A stretch of 61,481 bases of DNA from Bacteroidales bacterium (GCA_015061165.1 SUXC01000017.1:1-61481), one strand, 5' to 3'; shown: positions 16,649-26,508, numbered from the stretch's first letter. The notes: generated by a model from the sequence alone, not told the origin. Numbers and translations are program-made.

Positions 16649-17941
16649 ATGAAATACGTATCTCCTATAGAGGCGGTTAGCCTCGTTAAATCGGGCGACA
16701 CGATTGTCGTACAAGGTTCTACATCCATACCAATGGTACTTTTGCGTGCACTCACCGAGCGTGCCAGCGAACTCCGCGATGTCAAAGTCATATCGGGCTT
16801 TGGCATACACCCCGAAGAAGCACCATACGCCAAACGTGAACTGATGGACTCCTTCCGTGCGCTGAATATCTTTGTGCCCAACAATCTCCGTCGTGCCATG
16901 CGCGAAGGTGTGGCAGATACCATTCCTTGCTTCCTTGGCGAAGTGCCATTCCTGTTCCGTAGCGGACAAGTGCCTGTAGATGTGGCATTTCTAAATGTGA
17001 GCGAGCCCGACGAGAATGGATATTGCTCCTATGGTATTTCTGCCGACATTGCCTTCTCGGGTGCGGAATGTGCGAAAACGGTTATCGCACAAGTGAATAA
17101 ATACATGCCTCGCACCTTTGGCGACCCAGTGATACATGTCAGCCAGATTGCAGCCATGTGCCGTGGCGATGAGCCTCTGATTGAGGTACCAACTCCTGTG
17201 CCCAGCGAGATAGAAACACGCATCGGCAACTTTATCGCCAATGAGATTCCTGACGGCGCAACCCTCCAGATTGGTGTAGGTGGAATACCCAATGCCGTTA
17301 TTAATGCCCTAAGCGGTCATCAGCATTTGGGACTGCATACAGAAGCCATTACCGATGGTGTATTGCCTTTGATAGAGAAGGGTATTATCGACAACTCGCT
17401 CAAAAAGATTTACCCAGGCAAATCATTAGGTAGTTTGGTATTAGGCTCGAAACATTTATACGAATACATGGATAATAATCCAGACTTCGTTATTCGCGAC
17501 GTGGCTTTCACCAATGACCCACAAAACATACGCCAAAATCCTAAAGCAATGGCGATTAACTCGGCAGTGGAAGTTGACTTGACAGGTCAGATTTGTGCCG
17601 ATTCAATAGGCGAAACGATTATATCAGGTGTGGGTGGACAACACGACTTTATGTATGGTGCTTCGCTATCGGAAGGTGGTAAATGCTTTATTGCGCTACC
17701 GAGTATGACCAGCAAGGGACAGAGCAAGATTGTGGCTAATTTGGCACCTGGCGCAGGCGTGGTGACTACGCGATTCCAGGCGCAGTATATCGCCACCGAA
17801 CATGGTATAGTTTATCTGCGTAATCTCCCATTAGCAGAACGTGCTAAAGCATTGATTAGCATAGCAGACCCATCGGTTCGCGAGGAATTGGAGCGGGCTG
17901 CTGTGAAGCGATTTGGAATAGGCTTCTTGAGGCTCAAATAA
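16649..17941 (+). CDS. Acetyl-CoA hydrolase/transferase family protein (CoA-transferase)
   Basis: A 430-residue family I CoA-transferase of the 4-hydroxybutyrate/butyrate:acetate type (Cat2/AbfT-like). It moves CoA between an acyl-CoA and a carboxylate through a glutamyl-CoA thioester. The catalytic Glu is in HTEAITDG (about residue 230), the oxyanion and CoA loops are LQIGVGGIPNAV and SGVGGQHDFMYGA....GGKCFIALPS. It is cytosolic and typical of fermenting anaerobes that make butyrate, propionate or succinate and acetate. Exact substrates cannot be read from the sequence. A long A/T-rich hairpin (17966-17999) follows the gene. Confidence 0.88.
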   Translation: MKYVSPIEAVSLVKSGDTIVVQGSTSIPMVLLRALTERASELRDVKVISGFGIHPEEAPYAKRELMDSFRALNIFVPNNLRRAMREGVADTIPCFLGEVPFLFRSGQVPVDVAFLNVSEPDENGYCSYGISADIAFSGAECAKTVIAQVNKYMPRTFGDPVIHVSQIAAMCRGDEPLIEVPTPVPSEIETRIGNFIANEIPDGATLQIGVGGIPNAVINALSGHQHLGLHTEAITDGVLPLIEKGIIDNSLKKIYPGKSLGSLVLGSKHLYEYMDNNPDFVIRDVAFTNDPQNIRQNPKAMAINSAVEVDLTGQICADSIGETIISGVGGQHDFMYGASLSEGGKCFIALPSMTSKGQSKIVANLAPGAGVVTTRFQAQYIATEHGIVYLRNLPLAERAKALISIADPSVREELERAAVKRFGIGFLRLK

Positions 17942-18015
17942 AATTTTTCGTACATACAAATTATTCCACAAAAAATATGTTTGATAGCATATTTATGTGG
18001 TTAATGCGTAATTTA

Positions 18016-18047
18016 TTTGCATATTCCAAATAAATTTCTTAATTTTG
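18016..18047 (+). promoter_or_regulatory. Promoter of GH3 gene
   Basis: -33 TTTG 18016-18019, -7 TAATTTTG 18040-18047, 20-base spacing; 30 bases before ATG 18078. Confidence 0.75.
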
Positions 18048-18077
18048 CAGCGTAAAATCATAAAAATTGTATATTTT

Positions 18078-19850
18078 ATGCTGAAATATCCACTACTTAT
18101 TAATTTAGTGATGGGGATTGTTGGCAAGATTGAGTTGCGCAAACTGAATGCAGCCTCTAAAGATCCCCGCAAAGCACAAGAGAAGACTCTCCGCAGAATG
18201 CTCGAACAGTCTAAAGATACTGTTTATGGACGTGAGCATCATTTTGCTGAAATATTGGATTGCAAAACGGATACGGAGTTGTATGCACGTTATCAACAGT
18301 ATGTACATAAACAGGACTACGAGAACTTGCGTCCATACGTTAATCGTGCTAAAGAAGGTGCTCCTGATATTCTCTTCCCTGGTCATCCTGTAATGTATGC
18401 TACCACCAGTGGTACTACAGCCGAACCTAAATGGATTCCTATCACCCACCACTATCTAAAGCGTATTTATGGTAAAATGACACGCCTATGGATTTACAAT
18501 TTTATCCGTCAGCGCAAGATGGTGTTCTCGGGCAGTGTGGTGATTATCGTAGGCAAAGCCGTGGAAGGTCGTGCATTAGACGGTACCGTCTTTGGCTCTG
18601 TATCGGGCTTGACACGAAAAGATGTACCTGGTTTTATCAAGAAGCACTATGCTTTTTCTTCGATTGTATATGATATTCCTGACTACAATGCACGATACTA
18701 TGCGATTATGCGATTGAGCATTGAGCAGGATGTAACCATGTTGGTAACTGCTAATCCCAGTACTATTGTAGAAATGCAACACAACGCTATCGAATATTTC
18801 GACAAGTATGTAGAGGATATCGAGAATGGTACGCTGAATAAGGATTTGAATATCCCTGATTATATTCGTGAGGAACTGGAAAAGGACCTCAGACCTAATC
18901 CTAAGCGTGCAGCCGAGTTGCGCAAGATGAAGGAGGACTATTATACTCCGTTGCCACGCCATTATTGGCCTAATCTGCAAGTACTTTCTACATGGAAATG
19001 CGGAAATACCAAGGTCTATTTGGATAAGTTCAAAGGCTCGTTTGCAGATGATATTTGCCACATGGAGATTGGTTATTTCTCATCGGAATGTCGTTTTGGC
19101 TTCGTGATGGATGACTATTCGGTAGATACAGTGCTTTTCCCACATTTCCACTATTATGAGTTTATTGCTGAAGAGGATTTGGAGAATCCTAATCCTCGTT
19201 ATTGGCAACTCTATGAATTGGAAGAAGGCAAACGCTATTCGCCTATTGTAACTACCTACGCGGGATTGTATCGCTACGATGTGAGTGACCTGATTGAGGT
19301 AGGACCTAAATACTTGGGTACACCTACCATTCACATGGTACAGAAGGTAAATGGTATTGTGAATATCACAGGCGAGAAGTTGCAGGAGAATCAGTTTATG
19401 ACTTCTGTGCAGAAGGCGGAAGAGGCGTTGAATATGCCTACCAAGTTCTCTATTGCTTTTGCTGATGTGGAGAAGAGTACCTACCACTTCTATTTTGAGT
19501 TTGCTGACCAGATGACCTCGCAAGCAGATGCCGAGAAGTTTGCCTCATTTGTGGATGAGGAACTCAAGAAAATGAATATCGAATACGAAGCCAAACGCGA
19601 TAGCCTACGCTTGAAACAGCCTATCACTCACCGCTTGCGTAGCAATGCTTTTGACCAATTCAAGCAGGCATCTATTGCTGATGGCACAGGTCGTGACGGA
19701 CAATTCAAGGTGAATCTCCTGCTGCAAGATGAGAAACGCCACGACAAGTTCAAACAATTGGCGCTTGATGCGAAAGAAGCCGTAGGAAAGGCTATTGATG
19801 AGATTGAGAAAAAAGCCCACCACGTGCGCAAAAATAGACACAAGAAATGA
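18078..19850 (+). CDS. GH3 family acyl-adenylate enzyme
   Basis: A 590-residue member of the GH3 branch of ANL enzymes, known from plants where they join amino acids to jasmonate or auxin; bacterial members are widespread in Bacteroidota but without proven substrates. Motifs: YATTSGTTAEPKWIPIT (ATP phosphate loop), the central LQVLSTWKCGN segment, ...GYFSSECRFG, and TTYAGLYRYDVSDLIEV (adenine/hinge region). The frame can be extended to TTG 18045, but that TTG lies within the -7 promoter box, so the start is ATG 18078. Its stop overlaps the start of an acyltransferase gene by four bases, so both are made together and probably act on the same lipid. Confidence 0.85.
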   Translation: MLKYPLLINLVMGIVGKIELRKLNAASKDPRKAQEKTLRRMLEQSKDTVYGREHHFAEILDCKTDTELYARYQQYVHKQDYENLRPYVNRAKEGAPDILFPGHPVMYATTSGTTAEPKWIPITHHYLKRIYGKMTRLWIYNFIRQRKMVFSGSVVIIVGKAVEGRALDGTVFGSVSGLTRKDVPGFIKKHYAFSSIVYDIPDYNARYYAIMRLSIEQDVTMLVTANPSTIVEMQHNAIEYFDKYVEDIENGTLNKDLNIPDYIREELEKDLRPNPKRAAELRKMKEDYYTPLPRHYWPNLQVLSTWKCGNTKVYLDKFKGSFADDICHMEIGYFSSECRFGFVMDDYSVDTVLFPHFHYYEFIAEEDLENPNPRYWQLYELEEGKRYSPIVTTYAGLYRYDVSDLIEVGPKYLGTPTIHMVQKVNGIVNITGEKLQENQFMTSVQKAEEALNMPTKFSIAFADVEKSTYHFYFEFADQMTSQADAEKFASFVDEELKKMNIEYEAKRDSLRLKQPITHRLRSNAFDQFKQASIADGTGRDGQFKVNLLLQDEKRHDKFKQLALDAKEAVGKAIDEIEKKAHHVRKNRHKK

Positions 19851-20704
19851 ACAAACAATACCAAGAACTGAAGGTTATGCCAGGGGAGTATATCCCTCAA
19901 CCTGCTATGGATTATCCACAGGAGAATCCATTTGAGCGCACCCTTTTTCCTGTTTTTGATCGCGAAATGGCGATTGATGAGTATTATCCATATATGGATG
20001 ATTCGGCTCGCTATCGTTTTAAGACCAAATGGGGATATGCTATTATATTAAAGGTATGTCTCAATCTGATGTTGCGTGTGAAGATGGGTTTGCGTATTCG
20101 TGGCCGTGAGGTGCTCAAACGACACAGCGAGGGATTGAAACATGGCGCTATCACCATTGCTAACCATGTCTTTCGTTTGGATTGCCCATGTGTGCTATTG
20201 GCGGTCAAGGCTAAGCCTACCACTCGAATCCCTATGTTTGCGCCCAATTTCCGCACGAAAGATAGTTTCTTCCTGAATTTGGTGGGTGGGGTACCTATTC
20301 CTGAGCCAGAAGCGGGTATGAGTGCCATGAAGAAGTTCAACGAGGCATTTGATGAGTTCCACCGCCGTGGTTGGTGGTTCCATATCTTCCCAGAGGCATG
20401 TCGCTGGGATATGTACAAACCGCTTCGTCCTTTCCAGAAAGGGGCATTCACCATGAGTTATAAGTATAACAAGCCATTATTGCCCTGTGTGATTACCTAT
20501 CGCGAGCGTAAAGGTATCTTCCGCCTGTTTGGTCCTAAGGAGTTGCCCCTGCTGACAGTAACGATTGGCGAACCTATTTATCCCGATACTACGCAGCCTC
20601 GCAAGACTGAGGTAGATCGTTTGCGCGATGTGGCGCACCTGCAAATGCAACAGATGGCAGGTATCACCCATAATCCTTGGCCCTCTACTTGGGGAAATCA
20701 GTAG
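19847..20704 (+). CDS. PlsC-like acyltransferase
   Basis: A 285-residue glycerolipid-type acyltransferase. The HX4D catalytic motif is seen as NHVFRLD (about residue 104), the acceptor-binding block as PEAGMSAMKKFNEAF, and the FPEGTR-equivalent as FPEACRWD (about 180). A hydrophobic patch near residues 63-80 can associate with the inner membrane. These enzymes transfer an acyl chain to a hydroxyl of glycerophosphate, lipid A or an amino-acid lipid; the acceptor is unknown here. It overlaps the GH3 gene (ATGA-type, 4 bases) and is followed within eight bases by a phosphopantetheinyl transferase, suggesting a three-gene acyl-lipid operon. Confidence 0.82.
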   Translation: MNKQYQELKVMPGEYIPQPAMDYPQENPFERTLFPVFDREMAIDEYYPYMDDSARYRFKTKWGYAIILKVCLNLMLRVKMGLRIRGREVLKRHSEGLKHGAITIANHVFRLDCPCVLLAVKAKPTTRIPMFAPNFRTKDSFFLNLVGGVPIPEPEAGMSAMKKFNEAFDEFHRRGWWFHIFPEACRWDMYKPLRPFQKGAFTMSYKYNKPLLPCVITYRERKGIFRLFGPKELPLLTVTIGEPIYPDTTQPRKTEVDRLRDVAHLQMQQMAGITHNPWPSTWGNQ

Positions 20705-20711
20705 TCCTGTT

Positions 20712-21320
20712 GTGCAATATTGTATTTTCGATGATATGAGTCAATGTACCGAGCAAGAGATTGCTCGGTTGTTGCATTTGGTTAGCCCTCAACGTCGTGA
20801 ACAGGCATTGGCATATAAACACCTGTTTGGGCAATTTTGTTGCCTTAAATCCTATGAATTGCTGCTGCAACTCATTTCATCTTCCCGATTCGTGAGTCCC
20901 GACTCCGAAATTCGGACTCCCGATTCGCGACTCCCGATATTCCTCTACAACGAATATGGTCAGCCACGCCTTGAAGGAGGACCCTGCTTTTCCATCTCAC
21001 ATTGCAAACAGGGTATAGCGGTGGTAGTGAGCGAAATGCCTATTGGTATTGATATTGAGCATATTCGCGAAGCGAAATCCGAATTAGTAGCACGCACTAT
21101 GAATGAAAAGGAGCAAGCCGAGATATGGGCTGCCCAATCTCCTAATATCGCATTTACGCGCCTTTGGACGCAAAAAGAGGCGGTGCTGAAAATGCACGGT
21201 ACGGGTATCATCAGCATTGATGGTATGAAAAATACCTTGGTTGCTCTCGAAAATATCGATTTGCAAACCAAGGTAAATATCAACAAGCAGTATGCTTACT
21301 CCATCGCAATTCCGCGATAA
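20712..21320 (+). CDS. 4'-phosphopantetheinyl transferase (Sfp/AcpS-like)
   Basis: A protein of about 202 aa that moves the phosphopantetheine arm of CoA onto carrier proteins. Core motifs: FSISHCKQGIAVVVSEMPIGIDIEHI (Mg-binding Asp-Ile-Glu) and FTRLWTQKEAVLKMHGTG (the WxxKEA motif). I place the start at GTG 20712, because the N-terminal QYCIFDDM segment looks like the family start; ATG 20736 is the alternative and a longer frame inside the previous gene is unlikely. A heptamer array (20882-20938) lies in frame between the N-terminal part and the core and encodes a Ser/Arg/Pro-rich insert (FVSPDSEIRTPDSRLPI). Could serve an acyl carrier step tied to the two upstream genes. Confidence 0.8.
   Translation: MQYCIFDDMSQCTEQEIARLLHLVSPQRREQALAYKHLFGQFCCLKSYELLLQLISSSRFVSPDSEIRTPDSRLPIFLYNEYGQPRLEGGPCFSISHCKQGIAVVVSEMPIGIDIEHIREAKSELVARTMNEKEQAEIWAAQSPNIAFTRLWTQKEAVLKMHGTGIISIDGMKNTLVALENIDLQTKVNINKQYAYSIAIPR
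20882..20938. repeat. Heptamer array inside phosphopantetheinyl transferase gene
   Basis: Eight units: TCCCGAT, TCGTGAG, TCCCGAC, TCCGAAA, TTCGGAC, TCCCGAT, TCGCGAC, TCCCGAT. Unit family shared with the array at 21324. Confidence 0.88.
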
Positions 21321-21323
21321 TAT

Positions 21324-21378
21324 GACTCTGGATTCCCAACTCGGGACTCTGGATTTCGGACTCCCGACTCCCGAATTA
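21324..21378. repeat. Heptamer array between convergent genes
   Basis: Eight units: GACTCTG, GATTCCC, AACTCGG, GACTCTG, GATTTCG, GACTCCC, GACTCCC, GAATTAC. It fills the space between the phosphopantetheinyl transferase stop and the lon stop codon, and the last unit overlaps the lon stop. Confidence 0.88.
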
Positions 21379-23802
21379 CAATAACGCAAAATCTATCACC
21401 TCTTGAATATCCTTTACATAGTGGAAGGATAGTCCTTTCAGGTATTTAGGTGCAATATCTTCTACATCCTTGCGGTTGTCTTGGCAGAGCACCAAATCGG
21501 TGATTCCTGCACGTTTGGCAGCCAATATCTTCTCTTTCACGCCTCCGATTGGCAGTACTTTTCCGCGCAGTGTCATCTCGCCTGTCATAGCGATGCGAGG
21601 GCGTACTTTGCGTTTGGTGAAGGCACTCACAAGGGCGGTGGTCATGGTGATACCTGCACTGGGGCCATCCTTTGGTATGGCGCCTTCGGGTACGTGGATA
21701 TGCACAGAGTGGGTATCAATCGTTTTGCGCGCTATGCCAAACTGGTCGGCATGCGCCTTGATATAGCCCATAGCGATGGTGGCAGACTCTTTCATCACAT
21801 CGCCTAAGTTACCCGTGAGGGTGAGGGTAGGGGTCTTGCTTGGCGATAGCGAGGTCTCTATGAAGAGTATCTCGCCACCCACTTGTGTCCATGCCAAGCC
21901 TGTGACTACACCTATATATTTATTGGTTTCCCACTCATCGCGCGAGTAGCGTTGTTTGCCGAGGTATGCTACCAGATCTTCGCTCGTAACAGAAACGTTG
22001 TATTCTTCTTCGAGCGAGATACGTGTTACCACTTTTCGGCAGATAGCAGCAATCTGACGTTCCAGACTGCGCACACCAGACTCGCGGGTGTACTTGTCTA
22101 TAATCTCTCCTATGATGGCTTTCTTCAGTTTGAGTTGCGATGCCTTCAGTCCGTGGTTGTGCAGTTCTTTAGGCAGGAGGTGGCGTTTGGCAATCTCCTC
22201 TTTCTCTTCTTGCAGATAGCCCGTCATTTCGATGAGTTCCATACGGTCGAGTAGGGGACGAGGAATCGTGTCCAGGGAGTTGGCTGTAGCAATAAACAGC
22301 ACTTTGCTCAAATCATAATCCACGTCAAGGTAGTTGTCGTGGAAAGTTCCATTCTGCTCAGGATCAAGCACTTCGAGCAATGCGCTTGTAGGGTCGCCTT
22401 TGTAGTCAGAGCCAATCTTGTCTATCTCATCGAGCACGAACACGGGGTTGCTGGTCTTCACTTTTCTGAGGTTCTCAATGATACGTCCTGGCATAGCGCC
22501 TATATAGGTGCGACGGTGGCCACGAATCTCTGATTCATCGTGCAATCCACCCAAACTGATACGCGCATATTTTCTGCCCAATGCTTCGGCAATGGAACGA
22601 CCTAAACTGGTTTTACCCACACCCGGAGGGCCATAGAGGCAGAGGATTGGCGCTTTCATGTCATTGGCTTGACTGTTGGCTTTCATTTTCAGTACAGCCA
22701 AGTATTCGATGATACGCTCTTTGACTTTCTCCATGCCATAGTGGTCGTGGTCAAGCACTTCTTGAGCGTTACGAATATCGTAGTTGTCTTCTGAATACTC
22801 GTTCCAAGGCAGGTCAAGCAGTACCTCCAAGTAGTTTTGCAGGGTGGAGTACTCTGGCGAGTGGGTAGGGATACGGCGGAGTTTTTTGAGTTCGCTTTCG
22901 AAGGTCGTTTGCATCTTCTCGCTCCACTTCTTTTGCTTGGCACGTTCGAGCATTGCGTTAGCCATTTGCTCATCGGTGTTACCCAATTCACGCTGAATAG
23001 TCTCCATCTGGCGTTGCAGGTAGTATTCGCGCTGCTCTTTGTCAATATCCTCTTTGGTTTTGCTCTTGATAACTTCTTTCATATCAAGCATTTGCAGTTC
23101 GCTTGTCAGGATTTCGAGCAGGGTGACTGCACGCTCTTTGAGCGAAGTCATTTCCAGCAATCGCTGTTTGTCGGCAATACGAACACCAAAGTTACCGCAG
23201 ATATAGTTTACCAGAGTAGGTGGATTGTCAATGCTACGCAAGGTCATACCAGCCTCGGCAGGTATGTTTTCCATGCGTTTGAGGATTTTCTCGGCTTGAC
23301 TTTTGAGACTGCTAACAAGGGCGATAAACTCTTTGTCGTTGCGCTTAGGAAAGTCCTCTTCCAAGATGTGCACTTTGGCTTTCAGGTATGGCTTTTGCGA
23401 TACAATCTCTTGTATCTCAATACGTTGGATACCTTCCATGATTACCATCAGGCTGCCGTCTGGCATATCTAAGGTGCGCATCACGCGCCCTGCGGTGCCT
23501 GTGGTGTAGAGGTCATCGGATGATGGCTCTTGTACGTCTTGAATACGTTGGCAACAAACGGCCAGTAGTTCATCGTTCTTGAAAGCGTTGGTTACAAGTT
23601 TCTTTGATTTGGGTCGTGCTACCGTTACTGGAAGTAGCACACCAGGAAAGAGCACCATATTGCGTAGTGGCAACACGCCCAACACGTCGCCATCTTGCAA
23701 GTCTGGTTCTTTGGTATCATCATCAGCAGCCAGAGGAATATAATCCACTTTCACATTCTGATTCTCGTCATCGTTGAATAATAATTCATCAAGGTAGGTC
23801 AT
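21376..23802 (-). CDS. lon: ATP-dependent protease Lon
   Basis: Lon (808 aa) unfolds and degrades damaged and regulatory proteins in the cytosol. Domains in order: N-terminal LON substrate-binding domain (VLPLRNMVLFPGVLLPV, residues about 43-60), coiled middle region, AAA+ module with Walker A GPPGVGKTSLGRS, Walker B VFVLDEIDKIG, sensor region, and the C-terminal serine protease domain with PKDGPSAGITM (catalytic Ser) and the GGVKEKILAAKRAG region (catalytic Lys). Length is normal. The gene has no clear TAnnTTTG box right upstream; a 9-mer run (TTTTAATAG, TTCTAATAG, TTTCAATG, near 23828-23852) lies before the start. Confidence 0.97.
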   Translation of the reverse strand: MTYLDELLFNDDENQNVKVDYIPLAADDDTKEPDLQDGDVLGVLPLRNMVLFPGVLLPVTVARPKSKKLVTNAFKNDELLAVCCQRIQDVQEPSSDDLYTTGTAGRVMRTLDMPDGSLMVIMEGIQRIEIQEIVSQKPYLKAKVHILEEDFPKRNDKEFIALVSSLKSQAEKILKRMENIPAEAGMTLRSIDNPPTLVNYICGNFGVRIADKQRLLEMTSLKERAVTLLEILTSELQMLDMKEVIKSKTKEDIDKEQREYYLQRQMETIQRELGNTDEQMANAMLERAKQKKWSEKMQTTFESELKKLRRIPTHSPEYSTLQNYLEVLLDLPWNEYSEDNYDIRNAQEVLDHDHYGMEKVKERIIEYLAVLKMKANSQANDMKAPILCLYGPPGVGKTSLGRSIAEALGRKYARISLGGLHDESEIRGHRRTYIGAMPGRIIENLRKVKTSNPVFVLDEIDKIGSDYKGDPTSALLEVLDPEQNGTFHDNYLDVDYDLSKVLFIATANSLDTIPRPLLDRMELIEMTGYLQEEKEEIAKRHLLPKELHNHGLKASQLKLKKAIIGEIIDKYTRESGVRSLERQIAAICRKVVTRISLEEEYNVSVTSEDLVAYLGKQRYSRDEWETNKYIGVVTGLAWTQVGGEILFIETSLSPSKTPTLTLTGNLGDVMKESATIAMGYIKAHADQFGIARKTIDTHSVHIHVPEGAIPKDGPSAGITMTTALVSAFTKRKVRPRIAMTGEMTLRGKVLPIGGVKEKILAAKRAGITDLVLCQDNRKDVEDIAPKYLKGLSFHYVKDIQEVIDFALL

Positions 23803-23929
23803 GTCGCTTTGCGAGTTTAAAAAGTTTTAATAGTTCTAATAGTTTCAATGTTAGTTTTGTAGGGTACTTCTCAATAAATTCTATTTTACATAATTGCAAT
23901 TAGGAGCAATTGTCTAATTTACTCACATG

Positions 23930-23957
23930 GCGCTGGGGTGTGTTGTTTCCCCAGCGC
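23930..23957. terminator. Hairpin downstream of aspS
   Basis: Perfect stem GCGCTGGGG (23930-23938) with CCCCAGCGC (23949-23957). No T-run on either side, so it is a possible terminator or 3'-end stabiliser rather than a classical one. Confidence 0.5.
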
Positions 23958-23996
23958 AATGTTGTTGGATTATGTTGTTATAGTTGTTGTAAAAAT

Positions 23997-25781
23997 TTAT
24001 GCTTGTACTTCGCGCAGGTCAATCATCAACTCATCCAATTGCTTTTGATCGACGATGCCAGGAGCGCCCAACATCACATCACGTCCTTGGTTATTCTTTG
24101 GGAATGCGATGCAGTCGCGGATGCTGTCCAAACCTGCGAACAAACTAACGAAACGATCCAAGCCATATGCCAAACCGCCGTGAGGTGGCGCACCGAACTT
24201 AAAGGCATTCATCAGGAAGCCGAACTTCAGTTGTGCCTCTTCTGGTGTGAAACCAAGAATCTCAAAGGTGCGTTGTTGAAGCGCTGCATCGTGGATACGG
24301 ATACTACCGCCACCAACCTCTACACCGTTGATAACCATGTCGTATGCGTTCGCACGCACGGCTGCTGGATTGGTGTCCATCAGTGGAATATCCTCTGGTT
24401 TTGGCGAGGTAAATGGATGGTGCATTGCCATGAGGCGTTGCTCCTCGTCGCTCCACTCGTACATTGGGAAATCCACAATCCATAGGCATGAGAACTTCTT
24501 AGGATCGCGCAATCCGAGTTGCTTGCCGACCTCCAGACGCAGCTCACACAATTGCTTGCGGGTCTTCATAGCATCATCGCCAGAGAGAATGAGAATCAAG
24601 TCGCCTGGCTGAGCGTTCATGGCTTTTGCCACCTCTTGCAATTGCTCTTGGTTGTAGAATTTATCTACGCTTGACTTCACGTTGCCGTCTGCCTCTACGC
24701 GAGCATATACCATACCTTTCGCGCCAATCTGTGGGCGTTTTACGTAGTCAGTGAGGGCATCCAATTGCTTGCGGGTGTATGTAGCGCAACCTGTAGCGCA
24801 GATACCGCCGATATAGGCAGCATTAGCAAATACACTAAACTTCTCTTCTTTTTGCTCCTCAATAGCGTGGAAAATATCGTGCAACTCCACGAACTCCATG
24901 CCGAAGCGTGTATCGGGTTTATCGCTTCCGTAGTACTTCATGGCATCAGCCCATGTCATACGTGGGAAATCTGGCAAGTCAATATTGAGAATGGACTTAA
25001 ACAAGTGTTTTGACATCCCTTCGAAGAGTTGGAGCACATCTTCTTGCTCCACGAACGACATCTCGCAGTCGATTTGTGTGAACTCTGGTTGGCGGTCTGC
25101 ACGGAGATCCTCATCGCGGAAGCACTTCACGATTTGGAAGTAACGGTCGAAACCGCTGACCATAAGCAATTGCTTCAAAATCTGTGGACTTTGTGGCAAA
25201 GCGTAGAACTGTCCTGGGTTCATACGGCTTGGCACGATAAAGTCGCGTGCACCTTCGGGAGTTGAGTTCACCAAAACGGGTGTTTCTACTTCGAGGAAGC
25301 CTTTTTCGTCGAGGTAACGGCGTACTTCGAACGCCATTTTGTGGCGGAGTTCAAGGTTCTTTCTTACGCAGTTGCGGCGCAAGTCTAAGTATCTGTATTT
25401 CATACGAATATCATCGCCACCGTCGGTCTCATCTTCAATAGTGAATGGAGGAGTTACGGCTGCGTTGAGGATATTCATTTGGGCTACTTTGATTTCTATT
25501 TCGCCTGTAGGTATTTGCGCGTTTTTGCTTTGACGCTCAATGACTTCGCCTGTTACTTGTAGCACGAACTCGCGCCCTACTCCATTGGCTGCCTCCAGCA
25601 ATGCGTCTTGCTCTGCACTGCCATCTGATTGGAAGGCAAGTTGTGTGATACCATATCGGTCACGAAGGTCGATGAATGTCATACCGCCCATTTTGCGGAT
25701 TCGTTGTGCCCATCCTGCGAGGGTCACGGTTTTGCCTGCATCGGCGAGACGTAGCTCGCCACAAGTGTGTGATCTAAACAT
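23997..25781 (-). CDS. aspS: Aspartate-tRNA ligase
   Basis: AspRS (594 aa) charges tRNA-Asp with aspartate using ATP. It shows the bacterial-type layout: OB-fold anticodon-binding domain ([26 protein letters not shown], about 16-41), class II catalytic core with motif 1 and motif 2 ([24 protein letters not shown]), the GAD insertion domain (about 290-420), and motif 3 ([15 protein letters not shown]). Length is normal. The gene begins only 17 bases after the DUF3791-DUF3990-DUF3791 cassette, and I see no TAnnTTTG box in that gap, so this essential gene may depend on the cassette's promoter at 26752-26783. Confidence 0.96.
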   Translation of the reverse strand: MFRSHTCGELRLADAGKTVTLAGWAQRIRKMGGMTFIDLRDRYGITQLAFQSDGSAEQDALLEAANGVGREFVLQVTGEVIERQSKNAQIPTGEIEIKVAQMNILNAAVTPPFTIEDETDGGDDIRMKYRYLDLRRNCVRKNLELRHKMAFEVRRYLDEKGFLEVETPVLVNSTPEGARDFIVPSRMNPGQFYALPQSPQILKQLLMVSGFDRYFQIVKCFRDEDLRADRQPEFTQIDCEMSFVEQEDVLQLFEGMSKHLFKSILNIDLPDFPRMTWADAMKYYGSDKPDTRFGMEFVELHDIFHAIEEQKEEKFSVFANAAYIGGICATGCATYTRKQLDALTDYVKRPQIGAKGMVYARVEADGNVKSSVDKFYNQEQLQEVAKAMNAQPGDLILILSGDDAMKTRKQLCELRLEVGKQLGLRDPKKFSCLWIVDFPMYEWSDEEQRLMAMHHPFTSPKPEDIPLMDTNPAAVRANAYDMVINGVEVGGGSIRIHDAALQQRTFEILGFTPEEAQLKFGFLMNAFKFGAPPHGGLAYGLDRFVSLFAGLDSIRDCIAFPKNNQGRDVMLGAPGIVDQKQLDELMIDLREVQA

Positions 25782-25798
25782 GTTGTATATTCTTTTTC

Positions 25799-25999
25799 TT
25801 AATTTCCAATTGCATTTTTTATATCGTTCACGATATAGGTATCGGACATCAATTGATAGCCATATTTGGCATCATGCAACCGTTGTCCAACTTCACTGCT
25901 ATAAAACAGCAATAGGGCTTTGTGTGGCGAAATAGCCAGTTCTTCAGCCAGTTGCATAATGATACGTGTAATCTTACGATATAAAATATAATCTTTCAT
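25799..25999 (-). CDS. DUF3791-like small protein (second copy)
   Basis: A 66-residue protein. The pattern [29 protein letters not shown] (split here only for naming) fits the C-terminal part of DUF3791, a small family that accompanies DUF3990. It is soluble, without signal. It starts two bases after the DUF3990 stop, so the three genes form a tight cassette. By analogy with toxin-antitoxin organisation it may be an accessory or antitoxin subunit, but this is inference. It is shorter than and clearly diverged from the other DUF3791 member at 26495. Confidence 0.7.
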   Translation of the reverse strand: MKDYILYRKITRIIMQLAEELAISPHKALLLFYSSEVGQRLHDAKYGYQLMSDTYIVNDIKNAIGN

Positions 26000-26001
26000 T
26001 G

Positions 26002-26508
26002 TTATAAAATAACAGCTTGTTCAAAAGTCAAAAATTGCTCTATGATGGACTGCTGTCGAATACATACCTGATGGCGTAAACGTTCATTCACGAGCTGCCC
26101 AATAGCTTGTTCAGCAGAGATAAAGCCATCCACGTATGCATCCACAGTAGAGATTACGCTATCGTTGGCTACTCCACCCTCTATCCAATCTAATTCTTGC
26201 CATGGCGAGTGTCCCTTTCTGCTGGCTGCAATAAAGTCGAGCCATTCTTGGTTGTAATCAGCAAACGCCAATCGTTGGTATGCTAATTGTTCTGAAAAAG
26301 CCTTTTCATCAAAACGATAAATATTCAGCACAGCCTCTCCGTTTCGCAGGCGTCCTGCTTTGGTTTGCGCCCAACGCTCAGCCTGTTCGCGATCATGGGT
26401 CAAATAAAAGCCAGGTCCAAAGTCTAACTCTGGACGACCATAATCCACGAGAGGTTTTTCAACTACCAAAGTGGAACCATGAAACAATATAGCATTATTC
26501 AGACTCAT
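26002..26508 (-). CDS. DUF3990 protein, ADP-ribosyltransferase-like
   Basis: A 168-residue protein of the DUF3990 family, which belongs to the ADP-ribosyltransferase fold clan. The ART-like features are ILFHGSTLVVEKPLVDYGR (H-G pair of the NAD site), LDFGPGFYLTHDREQAERWA (the aromatic/STS-like region) and, in the C-terminal half, EQAIGQLVNERLRHQVCI with QVCI similar to the usual QxxF/QxxI end motif. NAD use and target are unknown for this family. It overlaps the upstream DUF3791 gene by 14 bases and the downstream DUF3791-like gene follows after two bases. A toxin role with the flanking small proteins as neutralisers is a reasonable hypothesis, not shown. Confidence 0.75.
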   Translation of the reverse strand: MSLNNAILFHGSTLVVEKPLVDYGRPELDFGPGFYLTHDREQAERWAQTKAGRLRNGEAVLNIYRFDEKAFSEQLAYQRLAFADYNQEWLDFIAASRKGHSPWQELDWIEGGVANDSVISTVDAYVDGFISAEQAIGQLVNERLRHQVCIRQQSIIEQFLTFEQAVIL

